Source of the DNA: Clostridium sp.
Lineage (GTDB): Bacteria > Bacillota > Dethiobacteria > Dethiobacterales > Dethiobacteraceae
Direction of reading: 5' to 3'
DNA: 64,000 nt
Assembly: GCA_018335695.1 (NCBI GenBank)
Contig: JAGXRV010000074.1
Span: 1-64,000 of the forward strand
In this document: positions 50,554 through 60,300 of the stretch, one piece after another
Layout of the letters: each line of letters starts with the position of its first letter
Numbering within the stretch: position 1 is the first letter of the stretch
Notes under the pieces: model-generated
Seen by the model: the letters and a program-made list of their open reading frames with translations, nothing else
Told to the model about the DNA's origin: nothing
Database searches by the model: none
Program-made: the position numbers and the translations under genes

Positions 50554-51399
50554 ATGATTGTGACGGAAAAGGCTTATGCCAAAATTAACTTAATTCTGGA
50601 TATAGTGGCAAAACGACCTGATGGCTATCATGAGATTAGGACGATTATGCAAAGTCTTTCCTTGTCAGATACGATAACCTTATCGGAGAATCGTCAGGGG
50701 AAGATTTCACTGGAATGCAATCTGACGGAAATTCCCTTAGATGCCGGAAACTTAGCCTGGCAGGCTGCCAGCTTGATTCAGGCTGAGTACGGAGTGACAA
50801 AAGGCGTTCACATTAGTCTGAATAAAAGGATTCCTGTGGCAGCGGGATTGGCGGGCGGCAGTTCAAATGCCGCCGCCGTGTTGCGTGGGTTAGTTCGTTT
50901 ATGGGGACTGACTCCTAAGCAAGGAGAGCTTTCCGCTTTGGCGGCAAAGTTAGGATCGGATGTTCCGTTTTGCCTTTCCGGCGGCACAGCGCTGGGGACC
51001 GGCCGCGGAGAATTAGTAACTCTGTTGCCTTCGTGTCCTCATTTTTATGTTGTCTTGGCAAACCCCGGGTTCCCAGTGTCTACAGCCGACGTCTATCGAA
51101 ATTTTCGCTTCGAGGGCACCAAAACAAGACCGGATATTGACGGGATGATTACAGCCATTGGCAGTGCTGAACGGAGCGCAATTACAGTACGTCTTGCCAA
51201 TGTTTTGGAGTCTTCAACCTTTTCACTCTACCCACTTGTGCAAGAATTAAAGAATAAAATGGGACAAACGGGAGCTGCCCTAATGTGTGGAAGCGGCGCA
51301 ACAGTCTTTGCTTTATTCACAGCGTTTGCGCCTGCTTGGAGTCTGCAGCAAACATTATTAGCTGCCGGAACTACGGTTTGGCTGACAGAAACGATTTAA
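50554..51399 (+). CDS. ispE: 4-Diphosphocytidyl-2-C-methyl-D-erythritol kinase
   Basis: GHMP kinase of the MEP isoprenoid pathway. In this 281-residue protein, AYAKINLILDIVAKRPDGYHEI opens the fold, PVAAGLAGGSSNAAAVLRGL is the ATP loop and MCGSGATVFALF the final motif. ATG 50554 has GCAGGTACAAG upstream and begins at the conserved N-terminus; ATG 50530 is in frame with no ribosome site. It starts the origin-proximal block continuing to spoVT. Confidence 0.95.
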   Translation: MIVTEKAYAKINLILDIVAKRPDGYHEIRTIMQSLSLSDTITLSENRQGKISLECNLTEIPLDAGNLAWQAASLIQAEYGVTKGVHISLNKRIPVAAGLAGGSSNAAAVLRGLVRLWGLTPKQGELSALAAKLGSDVPFCLSGGTALGTGRGELVTLLPSCPHFYVVLANPGFPVSTADVYRNFRFEGTKTRPDIDGMITAIGSAERSAITVRLANVLESSTFSLYPLVQELKNKMGQTGAALMCGSGATVFALFTAFAPAWSLQQTLLAAGTTVWLTETI

Positions 51400-51421
51400 A
51401 ACTGACAGGAGGGCTAACAGG

Positions 51422-52171
51422 ATGTTTGATGTCGTAATTCTGGCCGGCGGCGGAAAAGAGAAAGAATTGATCGAATATACCGGCTTGCCAAACAAAGCTT
51501 TTATTCCGATTCATGGTAAACCGATGTTGGCATATGTGCTTGAGGCACTGAAAAAGACGGGTGAAGTAGGCAGAATCGTGGTGGTAGGTCCGGTAAATGA
51601 GTTAGCACCTCTAATTGAGTGCTATGGAATCCTCGCCGTGCCTGAAGCTCGTAATGTGCCGGAAAATTTACGGAACGGCGTTGCCGTCCTTCAACCTAAA
51701 GCCCACTTTCTGATTGTTGCCGCAGATCTGCCGTTTTTGAAAGCCGAGGCTGTAAGTAGTTTCCTTGAGCAATGTAAGCCTTACGAATTGGATTTTTATT
51801 ACCCGATTGTGAGTAAAAAAGATAACGAACAGCGCTTCCCCGGGGTGAAACGGACATATGTGAAACTCCGAGAGGGTACTTTTACAGGAGGCAATTTATT
51901 TTTACTTAACCCTGCTGGCTTAAATAATGCACTTTCTCGACTTGAGCAGGTTTTTTCTCTCAGGAAAAGTCCGATAAAATTGGCCGGACTGTTGGGAAGT
52001 AAGTTTATATTTCGCTTTATCTTTAGAATGCTTACTCTGTCTGAACTGGAGGCACGCTTTTCCGTCTTGTTTGCTTTGAGCGGGAAGGCTGTGATTACCC
52101 GCTTTCCTGAAATAGGTACCGATGTAGATAAACCTTCTGATCTGGAGTTGGCAAAAAGGGAATTATTGTAA
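51422..52171 (+). CDS. MobA-like nucleotidyltransferase-family protein
   Basis: A 249-residue GT-A fold protein with VVILAGGGKEKE at the start, IPIHGKPMLAYVLEAL, the metal-site VAADLPFLKAEAV, and TDVDKPSDLELAKREL at the end. This is the NTP_transf_3 family. The product is unknown; such genes sit between ispE and spoVG in several Clostridia in place of purR/yabJ, as I recall. ATG follows AGGAGG. Confidence 0.75.
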   Translation: MFDVVILAGGGKEKELIEYTGLPNKAFIPIHGKPMLAYVLEALKKTGEVGRIVVVGPVNELAPLIECYGILAVPEARNVPENLRNGVAVLQPKAHFLIVAADLPFLKAEAVSSFLEQCKPYELDFYYPIVSKKDNEQRFPGVKRTYVKLREGTFTGGNLFLLNPAGLNNALSRLEQVFSLRKSPIKLAGLLGSKFIFRFIFRMLTLSELEARFSVLFALSGKAVITRFPEIGTDVDKPSDLELAKRELL

Positions 52172-52202
52172 TTAGCGACTTGTTAAATATTTCCTAGCCG
52201 AA

Positions 52203-52230
52203 GCAGGAATTTTTCTCTTCTTGTGGAAAT
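52203..52230 (+). promoter_or_regulatory. Sigma-H promoter of spoVG
   Basis: GCAGGAATT (52203-52211) matches the sigma-H -35 consensus RnAGGAwWW in full. After 11 nt, GTGGAAA (52223-52229) matches RnnGAAT except for the last base. Sequence and spacing resemble the well-known Bacillus spoVG promoter. Confidence 0.65.
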
Positions 52231-52272
52231 AGCACTGGGAAGCAGACTGAGGCTGGGAAAGGCGGTGATATC

Positions 52273-52548
52273 ATGAGGGTTACCGATGTTAGAATCAGGA
52301 AAATGAATAGTGACGGAAAGATGAAAGCGATTGTCTCAATTACCTTGGAGCATCAATTTGTTGTTCATGACGTGCGGGTAATCGAAGGTAATAACGGGCT
52401 ATTTGTAGCCATGCCCAGTAAACGGACGCCTGACGGAGAATTTAAAGATATTGCTCATCCGATTACATCAGAGACGCGTGAGATTATTCAGTCAGCCGTT
52501 CTTGTGGCGTACGGTTCAGAACTAGAGAGGGAATTAGTCGGAGCGTAA
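52273..52548 (+). CDS. spoVG: Septation/RNA-binding regulator SpoVG
   Basis: A 91-residue protein of near-invariant sequence: [64 protein letters not shown]. SpoVG binds nucleic acid and affects septation and cortex formation in sporulation. The ATG follows GGCGGTGATATC. A sigma-H promoter lies 45 nt upstream and a terminator downstream. Confidence 0.97.
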   Translation: MRVTDVRIRKMNSDGKMKAIVSITLEHQFVVHDVRVIEGNNGLFVAMPSKRTPDGEFKDIAHPITSETREIIQSAVLVAYGSELERELVGA

Positions 52549-52552
52549 TTCC

Positions 52553-52575
52553 GGAGCAGAGAGCTCCTTTTTTTT
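52553..52575 (+). terminator. Terminator of spoVG
   Basis: GGAGC (52553-52557) and GCTCC (52563-52567) with eight T. Confidence 0.85.
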
Positions 52576-52580
52576 GTCCT

Positions 52581-52609
52581 TTGACAAATATTAACTGGCA
52601 ATTTAGTTG
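52581..52609 (+). promoter_or_regulatory. Possible promoter of glmU
   Basis: A perfect TTGACA (52581-52586) after the spoVG terminator, but the -10 at 17 nt (TAGTTG) is weak. Confidence 0.4.
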
Positions 52610-52655
52610 CTTTTGTGAGGCACAATTATTTTAGAGCGGCAAGGAGGAGAAATAA

Positions 52656-54038
52656 TTGACTGAAGTGACAGCCGTGATTCTTGCAGCAGGCGAAGGAAAA
52701 AGGATGAAGTCAAAATATCCGAAAGTGCTCCATCAAATCTGTGGTCGTCCGTTGCTTGGCCATGTGCTTGCCGCGCTGGAAGATCTTTGTACAGAAAAAA
52801 TTGTGGTGATAGGCCATGGTGCAGCAGAAGTAAAAGCTGCATTCGGTAGTTCTGTCCGCTACGCGCTGCAGGAAGAACAATTGGGAACGGGTCATGCGGT
52901 AATGCAAGCAGCCCCATTGCTTTCCGGCAGGGGAGAAGTAATGGTGGTCTGTGGTGACACGCCGTTGCTTTCTTCAGAGACGCTTGGCGAACTGCTAAAA
53001 GAGCATAGGCGAACAGGAGCAGCCGCTACCGTGCTTACAGCGCTTGTGCCGAATCCTTTTGGGTATGGGAGGATTATCCGTTCTGCCGCCGGTGCGCTGG
53101 AAAAGATTGTGGAAGAAAAAGATGCTGATGACCGGGAGAAGGCAGTCGCGGAAATTAATACAGGTACGTACGTTTTTGCAGCAGAGCTGCTGCTTGATGT
53201 GCTTAAGCGCTTGAGCAACAAGAATTCCCAAGGGGAATATTATCTGACAGATTGCATTGCCCTCTTGATTGGCAAGGGACTGAGGGTATCCTCGTTTTGT
53301 CTGGAGGACTATCGTCATGCTCTTGGTGTAAATGACCGTAATCAACTTGCTCAAGCAGCCTTCCTGCTTCGACAACAGATAAACCAACGCTTGATGAATT
53401 CCGGAGTAACCATGGTAGACCCGGCTGCTACTTATGTCGATATAGATGTCCGTGTGGGGCCGGACACTACCCTTTTTCCCAACACCAGCTTGCTTGGTTC
53501 GGTGGAAGTGGGTATGGGGTGCAGCATCGGCCCCAACACAGAAATTAAAGATAGTATTCTTGGCGACAATGTGACTGTGCGGCACTCGGTGCTTAGTGGT
53601 TGTAAACTGGCTGATAATGTAACCGTAGGTCCGTTTGCTCAGTTGCGTCCTGAAACGGTGTTGCGTGAGGGAGTAAAAATAGGCAATTTCGTTGAAATTA
53701 AAAAGTCAGATATCGGTAAAAATTGTAAGATACCTCACCTGTCTTATGTGGGTGACGCTCAAGTTGGCAATCATGTTAATCTTGGAGCGGGAACTATCGT
53801 AGTTAATTATGACGGAAAGGAAAAACACTGCACAGTAATAGGCGACCAAGCATTTGTCGGTTGTAATAGCAATTTGGTGGCGCCGGTAACTATCGGCAAA
53901 GGCGCATTTGTGGCTGCCGGCTCAACCATCACTAAAGACGTACCGCCCGGAGCGCTTGCGTTGGCAAGAGCAAAGCAGGTAAACAAAGATAAACTGGCAG
54001 ACCGCTTTATTGAAAGCGGAAAGAGTGACGATTTTTGA
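52656..54038 (+). CDS. glmU: Bifunctional GlmU (GlcNAc-1-P uridyltransferase / GlcN-1-P acetyltransferase)
   Basis: Last two steps to UDP-GlcNAc for cell wall. The 460-residue protein has an N-terminal pyrophosphorylase with LAAGEGKRMKSKYPKVLH and VVCGDTPLLSSETL, and EINTGTYVF. The C-terminal left-handed beta-helix (about 250-450) carries GDAQVGNHVNLGAGTIVVNYDGKEKH and GCNSNLVAPVTIGKGAFVAAGSTI. The TTG start follows AAGGAGGAG. Position before prs is conserved. Confidence 0.97.
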   Translation: MTEVTAVILAAGEGKRMKSKYPKVLHQICGRPLLGHVLAALEDLCTEKIVVIGHGAAEVKAAFGSSVRYALQEEQLGTGHAVMQAAPLLSGRGEVMVVCGDTPLLSSETLGELLKEHRRTGAAATVLTALVPNPFGYGRIIRSAAGALEKIVEEKDADDREKAVAEINTGTYVFAAELLLDVLKRLSNKNSQGEYYLTDCIALLIGKGLRVSSFCLEDYRHALGVNDRNQLAQAAFLLRQQINQRLMNSGVTMVDPAATYVDIDVRVGPDTTLFPNTSLLGSVEVGMGCSIGPNTEIKDSILGDNVTVRHSVLSGCKLADNVTVGPFAQLRPETVLREGVKIGNFVEIKKSDIGKNCKIPHLSYVGDAQVGNHVNLGAGTIVVNYDGKEKHCTVIGDQAFVGCNSNLVAPVTIGKGAFVAAGSTITKDVPPGALALARAKQVNKDKLADRFIESGKSDDF

Positions 54039-54112
54039 CGAACGAGGCAGGAGATCGCGTATTAAAAGCGAACATTCAATCTCTGTAAGTTTAAGAGTCG
54101 GGAGGGTATGGC

Positions 54113-55054
54113 GTGTATCGAGGGCGAAAACTGCAGATCTTTAGCGGTACGGCGAATATGCAGCTGACGGAAGAAATAGCCGAACATGTGGGTGTGCCCC
54201 TAGGGCAGGTGGAAGTGAAACGCTTTAGTGATGGTGAAATTAGTATTTATATCGGGGAAAGCGTGCGCGGCTCCGATGTTTTTATTGTCCAGCCTATTAG
54301 CTGTCCGGCTAACGAGAATTTAATGGAATTGCTGATTATGATGGATGCGATGAAAAGGGCCTCGGCCAAAAGCATTAATACTGTTTTGCCTTACTATGGT
54401 TATGCGCGCCAAGATCGAAAAACCAGAGCAAGGGATCCTATCACAGCAAAGTTAGTGGCAGATTTGCTCACTACTGCCGGCGCAGATCGTGTGATTGCCA
54501 TGGATTTGCATGCCGGCCAGATTCAGGGTTTCTTTAATATCCCGGTAGATCATTTAAAAAGTCTGCCGATATTAGCAAAATATTTTCAGCAAAAGGTATT
54601 TGCCGATGCAGTCGTCGTATCGCCCGACGTGGGTGGAGTGACGCGAGCCCGCGAATTGGCAGAGCGGCTGCAGTTGCCGATTGCCATTATCGATAAACGG
54701 CGACCGGAGCCAAACGTGGCGGAAGTGATGAATATTATCGGTAAAGTAAAGGGCAAAACTGTGATTATGATTGATGATATTATTGATACTGCCGGAACGA
54801 TCTCGCTTGGCGTTCACGCCCTTTTGGAGCAGGGGGCAAAAGAAGTCTATGTCTGTTGTACGCATCCGATATTATCCGGGCCGGCGTTAGAGCGTTTGGA
54901 AAAGGCGCCGGTTAAAGAGATTATTGTTACTAACACTATTCCTCTTGAGGGAAAAAAGTTGGACAAGATTCGCGTCCTCTCTGTGGCATCGCTCATTGGT
55001 GATGCTATTATCAGGATTCATGAAGAGCTCTCTGTTTCTAAACTGTTCGACTGA
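54113..55054 (+). CDS. prs: Ribose-phosphate pyrophosphokinase
   Basis: Makes PRPP for nucleotides, His, Trp and NAD. In this 313-residue protein, [18 protein letters not shown], the ATP flexible loop [33 protein letters not shown] with the metal His, and the PRPP loop [14 protein letters not shown] are all present. GTG 54113 follows GGGAGGG. The ctc/rplY gene that normally separates prs from pth is missing. Confidence 0.97.
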   Translation: MYRGRKLQIFSGTANMQLTEEIAEHVGVPLGQVEVKRFSDGEISIYIGESVRGSDVFIVQPISCPANENLMELLIMMDAMKRASAKSINTVLPYYGYARQDRKTRARDPITAKLVADLLTTAGADRVIAMDLHAGQIQGFFNIPVDHLKSLPILAKYFQQKVFADAVVVSPDVGGVTRARELAERLQLPIAIIDKRRPEPNVAEVMNIIGKVKGKTVIMIDDIIDTAGTISLGVHALLEQGAKEVYVCCTHPILSGPALERLEKAPVKEIIVTNTIPLEGKKLDKIRVLSVASLIGDAIIRIHEELSVSKLFD

Positions 55055-55098
55055 GGAAACTAAGCCAGCCTATGTAGTAGGGGGATAACTAAGAGGAT

Positions 55099-55725
55099 AT
55101 GAACAGGAATACCAAAACGGAGACGATTATTATTTTTGGCCTGGGTAATCCCGGCCAAAAATATTTGCTTGCAAGGCATAATGTGGGATTTCGCACGGTG
55201 GACTGTATCAGCATTGCTGCAAAGATTCCTTTGTATAAAATGAGTCACCAGGCATACTGGGGTAAGGGTCAATTCGCAGGCAGTGACGTGGTGCTGGCTA
55301 AGCCCATGACTTATATGAATAACAGCGGTCTGGCAGTCGCTGCTCTCTGCGGCAATTTTGGTGTTTCTCCTGAGAGGATATTGGTCGTCTATGACGACAT
55401 GGATTTATCGCTTGGCACATTACGTCTGAGACCTCAGGGGGGAAGCGGTGGCCATAATGGGCTAAAATCAATTATTTATCAGTTACAGACCGAATCATTC
55501 CCGCGCATGCGAATAGGCATTGGCCGCTCTCCGTCAGCCGAGGTGGCAAATTATGTATTGGAAAGTTTTTCTCAAGCTGAGGAGGAAGTTTTGTCAGTGA
55601 CGTTAAATCACGCAGTCAAAGCAGCAGCTTTATTTATTGAAGAGGGAATCACGGCGGCCATGAACCGCTATAATGTAAATGTCAAAAAAAATCCTTTACA
55701 AGCGGCTGAAGACATGTTAAAGTAG
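55099..55725 (+). CDS. pth: Peptidyl-tRNA hydrolase
   Basis: Releases peptides from peptidyl-tRNA lost from ribosomes. The 208-residue protein has FGLGNPGQKYLLARHNVGFRTVD with the catalytic His, KPMTYMNNSG, DDMDLSLGTLRLRPQGGSGGHNGLKSI and RMRIGIGRSP. It is 44 nt after prs and about 390 nt before pheA. A charged tail of about 15 residues extends past the usual end. Confidence 0.96.
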   Translation: MNRNTKTETIIIFGLGNPGQKYLLARHNVGFRTVDCISIAAKIPLYKMSHQAYWGKGQFAGSDVVLAKPMTYMNNSGLAVAALCGNFGVSPERILVVYDDMDLSLGTLRLRPQGGSGGHNGLKSIIYQLQTESFPRMRIGIGRSPSAEVANYVLESFSQAEEEVLSVTLNHAVKAAALFIEEGITAAMNRYNVNVKKNPLQAAEDMLK

Positions 55726-55744
55726 ATCCAAACATCAAAGTGAA

Positions 55745-56019
55745 AAGACAGTGATGGAGAAAAGTAAGGCATTTACGGTCTCACAGGGAGGGAACGCCAT
55801 TGACTGAGAGCGTCCCGGATGCGTTTTGCCCCAAGTTCCCTCCGGAGTCGCAGGCTGAACCGCTGAGTAGGCCGAGCCGGGAATCCCTCCCGTTATCCCG
55901 GGACAGGTCTCGGAAAACGTGATGTTTTCCCGCACCTGCGATTGAGTGAGCGCGACTTCGCGCTAAATTGGGTGGTACCGCGGAAGATACCCCGTCCCTT
56001 TTCTGGGTCGGGTTTTTTT
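55745..56019 (+). promoter_or_regulatory. T-box leader of pheA, probably tRNA-Phe-responsive
   Basis: A classic T-box: AGTAAGG of stem I near 55764, ACTGAGAGCG of the distal loop near 55803, GAGTAGGCCGAGCCGGG of stem II/III near 55864, and the antiterminator core GGGTGGTACCGCGG (55970-55983), complementary to the uncharged tRNA acceptor end. A terminator hairpin CCCGTCCC/GGGTCGGG (55991-56012) with seven T follows. TTC at 55836-55838 lies where the specifier is expected and would select tRNA-Phe, in keeping with the gene downstream. Confidence 0.9.
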
Positions 56020-56111
56020 GTTGGGCAAAAACAGCAAGCACTAATGAGTTTTGTCGGCAAACAAGATGTTGACGGCAAGTTGAAGAAGCAAAAAATGGGA
56101 GGTGTGTCGTC

Positions 56112-56939
56112 ATGTTAACCAGTATAGCCTATCTTGGGCCGGCAGGGACATTCTCCGAAGAGGCGGCTAAGCGCTTTGCCGGCATTTTAGGAGAAGAATG
56201 TCAGCTTACAGCGTGTGCCACTATTACCGCCTGCGCCGATGCGGTGGAGGACGGGGTGGTGCAATATGCTGTTGTCCCGCTGGAAAATTCTTTGGAAGGT
56301 TCTGTCCACGAGACGCTAGATATTTTGACTACAGGGCTGCAACTAATGATTGTCGCTGAACTGGTTTTAGTAATTAACCACGCGTTGTTAGTAGTCCCGG
56401 AGCATACGGGAAACATTAGTAAGGTCTATTCCCACCCTCAGGCGTTAGCGCAGTGCAGGAGTTATTTGCGCCGTCAATGGCCTGATGCACAGTTGCTGCC
56501 TTTGTTAAGCACTGCGGATGCTGCTGCGTTTGTAGCACGTGAAGGGGCGGGCATTGCAGCCATCGGCAGCATAAATGCCGCGAATCAGTACGGTCTGCGG
56601 GTATTGGCGAAGGAAATCCAGGACAGTGAAAACCAGACACGTTTTGTTGTTTTAGGAAAAGGAACGGCAATGCCGGGCGAATTATTGAAAACTTCGCTGT
56701 TATTTTCTGTGAAGAATGTGGCCGGTAGTTTATTCGCTGTGCTTCAAGCCTTTGCCGCAAATGAGGTAAACTTGACACGGATTGAATCACGCCCGGCAAA
56801 GCGACAATTGGGGGATTATATCTTCTTTGTGGATTTGGACGGTTCTCCTGACGATCCTCATGTAAAAGCTGCGCTCAGGCAAGTCGCTGCCAACGCGGTG
56901 ATGCTAAAATTATTAGGCTCTTATCCGGTTCTCGTTTGA
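56112..56939 (+). CDS. pheA: Prephenate dehydratase
   Basis: Converts prephenate to phenylpyruvate. The 275-residue protein has a PDT domain (AYLGPAGTFSEEAAKRF, VVPLENSLEGSVHETLD, NQTRFVVLGKG) and a C-terminal ACT domain (about 195-275; LFAVLQAFAANEVNLTRIESRPAKRQLGDYIFFVDLDG) carrying the ESRP phenylalanine-binding motif. No chorismate mutase domain is fused. It is controlled by the T-box upstream, so expression should rise when charged tRNA-Phe falls. Confidence 0.96.
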   Translation: MLTSIAYLGPAGTFSEEAAKRFAGILGEECQLTACATITACADAVEDGVVQYAVVPLENSLEGSVHETLDILTTGLQLMIVAELVLVINHALLVVPEHTGNISKVYSHPQALAQCRSYLRRQWPDAQLLPLLSTADAAAFVAREGAGIAAIGSINAANQYGLRVLAKEIQDSENQTRFVVLGKGTAMPGELLKTSLLFSVKNVAGSLFAVLQAFAANEVNLTRIESRPAKRQLGDYIFFVDLDGSPDDPHVKAALRQVAANAVMLKLLGSYPVLV

Positions 56940-56944
56940 TGTTG

Positions 56945-56974
56945 GCATAAATCCAGGCAATCCGGCTAATAATA
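56945..56974 (+). promoter_or_regulatory. Candidate sigma-F promoter of fin
   Basis: GCATA (56945-56949) matches the sigma-F -35 GYWTA. After exactly 15 nt, GCTAATAATA matches the -10 consensus GGnrAnAnTw in all but one position. Confidence 0.5.
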
Positions 56975-57023
56975 GGTGGAAGTGATATACGGAGGCTGTC
57001 ACCGTTCACTAAAGAGGTGAAAA

Positions 57024-57254
57024 ATGCTGATTGTCTGGATCTGCCGAAACTGCGGGCGCAGAATGGCGAGTGTGGAAGCATCTCAAAATAGCCCCCGGGT
57101 GTCTGCGTTGACGGCGCAGGCGGAAGACGATATAATAGAAATTGACAGTTCGGGGAATATGACTATTTACCTTTTGTGTGAGGACTGTCTGGAAACCATT
57201 GGCCCGGAGGAAGAAAGTGGCGTTATCTTTTTGCGCGGACCGGAAATTCATTAG
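57024..57254 (+). CDS. fin: Fin-like anti-sigma factor (YabK family)
   Basis: A 76-residue protein with two zinc-ligand pairs, Cys7/Cys10 (CRNCG) and Cys52/Cys55 (CEDC), and the Fin pattern CRxCG-xxxxxSxE ... DDIIEIDSSGNMTIYLLCEDCLETI. In Bacillus subtilis Fin inhibits sigma-F in the forespore to allow the switch to sigma-G, and its gene lies between pth and mfd, as here. Identification is by cysteine pattern, length and position. A candidate sigma-F promoter precedes it. ATG follows AAGAGGTG. Confidence 0.75.
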   Translation: MLIVWICRNCGRRMASVEASQNSPRVSALTAQAEDDIIEIDSSGNMTIYLLCEDCLETIGPEEESGVIFLRGPEIH

Positions 57255-57354
57255 TCAACCGGTTATAGATTGCAGAGGCCTTGTGAAAAACAAGGTCTAT
57301 TTTATGTTTTACTGCAGATTTAATCTCTCGGCTAAAACTACGGGAGGGCACTAA

Positions 57355-60300
57355 ATGCTTAGAAAACTTGCGGCTGAACTATTGTCTATCCCGCAGCTTG
57401 CGCCGCTTTTTGCCGGCTTGGAAGGCACGTCGAGAGCCCAGTTGGTTTATGGCTTGGATGATAGTGCCAGAAATCTTTTAATGGCAGCCGTGCGAATCCA
57501 AACAGGCAGGCCTGTGCTTTTAGTGGCGCATGATTCGCTGCAAGCTATAAAAATTTATGAAGACCTGCTTGCCATTTTTAAAGAAGAAGAAGTTTTTTAC
57601 TTCCCTTCCCGGGATTTGCTTTACGGGTATACACTGCTTTCTGCCAGCGGCGAAGCAGCGGCGCAAAGAATAGCTGTGTTGAAGGCGCTGGCAGCCGGAA
57701 AAAACATTTTTGTTGTAACAGCCGTTTCGGCATTATTGACAAAAATGGCTCCGTTTGCGCCATGGCAGAATGCCTGCTTCTCTATCTCCCGTGGTCAGCA
57801 GCTATCATTGGATTCTTTGCTCTTGGCACTGACTGCTGCAGGTTATGAGCGTGTGGAGATTGTGGACGTTCAGGGTCAGCTTTCGCTCAGGGGAGGCATC
57901 TTGGATATTTTCCCGATAGGGGAATCCTATCCCTATCGGCTGGAATTTTTTGGTGACGTTGTAGATTCGATTCGCTCCTTTGATTTGCAGTCGCAACGTT
58001 CACGCGAAACAGTCTCATTATTGGAGGTCATTCCTGCCAGGGAGATGGTAGTGGGCGAAGTTCAGCGGGCGGATGCGTCTGTTGCGCTGCAGGCAGAAAT
58101 GCGGCTGCTTGCCGAACAGGCAGGCAAACGGGTTAGTGCCGAAGCGGGAGAGCGTCTGCGCGAAATGGTGACGGAACATCTGGAACTGATTAATGAGGGA
58201 GCTTATTTCCCCGGCATGGAGCAGTATTTGCCTTATTTCTACGCTAAAGCTACATCGCTGCAAGACTATTTTCCTAAAGAGACTTTGCTTTTTCTGGATG
58301 ATCCGCTTCGCTGCCTGCAGGCGGCGGAACAACTTCTTAGTCGGTTAAGTGAGATGCAAAGCACGCTATTGGCGCAAGGAGATATTCTTCCCAGTCAGGC
58401 AGAGCCGGCATGGACGTATGAGGAAGTTTTGACTAATCCAGCCCGACAGCTTGTTGCCTTTTCATTGTTTACTCATAGCAGTATTCACCACTCTTACCGA
58501 CGGGTTATCTCGCTTAGTGCAAAGCCTGTTCCGCGCTTTCTCGGTCATTGGGAAATTTTTACTGAGGAAGTAAACCATTGGCGCAGGCAGGGTTATCGGA
58601 CGGTAATCCTTACCTCGTCACGCGAACGCAGCACAGGAATCATTGATGTGTTGGCTGATAAAGATATTCCCGCTCATTACACTCTCGCTGAGCCGGAGTT
58701 TCTTCCCAGAACTGTTACACTTTTACACGGCACACTTGAGGCTGGTTTTGTAATTCCGGCAGTGAAATTAGCTGTGCTGACAGAACAGGATATTTTGCCA
58801 CAAAAGAAAAAACGCCGACGGATTAAAGGTAAAGAGGGCACATTGGTTGGCGATTATCAGGAACTGCAGATTGGCGACCATGTGGTACATGAACAGCATG
58901 GTATAGGGCAATACCTGGGGTTGCGTACTTTGACCGTAGGGGGTATGCATCGCGATTACCTGCATATCCAGTACGCCGGCAATGATAAGCTTTATATCCC
59001 TATAGAACAAATTGACCTTGTGCGTAAATATATCGGAGTCGAAGGGAAAAAGCCAAAATTACATGCTTTGGGCGGTGGTGAGTGGAGTAGAGCGAAAGCT
59101 CGTGTTCAGGCTTCTGTACAGGAATTAGCCAAAGAACTGCTCTCTCTTTATGCTGCAAGAGAAAGTGAACCCGGCCATCAGTTTTCCCCGGATCATCCCT
59201 GGCAGAAAGATTTTGAGGCAGCCTTCCCATATGAAGAAACTCCGGATCAATTGCAGACCATTAAAGAAGTTAAGGAGGCCATGGAAAAAATACAGCCTAT
59301 GGATCGCCTCCTCTGTGGAGATGTGGGCTACGGAAAGACAGAAGTCGCTTTGCGAGCAGCTTTCAAAGCGGTAATGGACGGGATGCAGGCGGCATTTTTG
59401 GTCCCCACTACCGTTTTAGCACAGCAACATTATCGTAATTTTATAGAAAGGCTGGCAGGGTTTCCTGTAACAGTAGGTATGCTAAGCCGTTTTCAAAGTG
59501 CCGCAGAACAAAAAGCTACTCTTTGCGGATTGCGGGAAGGGCAGATTGATTTAGTAGTCGGCACTCATCGCCTGCTCTCCCGGGATGTGCGCTTTAAAAA
59601 TTTGGGAATTCTGGTGGTTGATGAAGAGCAGCGCTTTGGAGTCCGTCATAAAGAGCGAATAAAGATGTTAAAGAAAAATTTGGATGTATTGACTATGACG
59701 GCTACGCCCATTCCCAGGACACTCCATATGTCGATGGTGGGTGTCAGGGATATATCTGTGATTGAAACGCCCCCTGAAGATCGTTATCCGATTCAAACCT
59801 ATGTTTTGGAGTACGCCGATACGTTAATTCGGGAAGCAGTAGGACGGGAATTGAGCCGTGGAGGCCAGGTATATTTTGTGCATAACCGGGTACAATCGAT
59901 TGATCGATGGGCGGCCAAGTTGAGAGAATTGTTGCCGGGCGTACGTCTGGCGGTGGCGCACGGGCAGATGGCAGAAGACCGATTGGAAGAGGTAATGCTT
60001 GGCTTTTTGCACGGAGAATATGATGTGCTGCTTTCTACTACTATTATTGAGGCGGGTCTAGACATCCCAAATGTTAACACTATTGTTATTCATGACGCCG
60101 ACAAATTCGGTTTGGCACAGCTCTATCAGTTGCGAGGTCGTGTAGGCCGCTCCAACAGGATTGCTTATTGTTATCTTACGTATCAAAAAGATAAAGTGTT
60201 GACGGAGATCGCAGAAAAAAGGCTGCAGGCAATCAAAGAGTTCACTGAACTAGGTTCCGGCTTTAAAATTGCGTTGCGTGATTTGGAAATCCGTGGTGCC

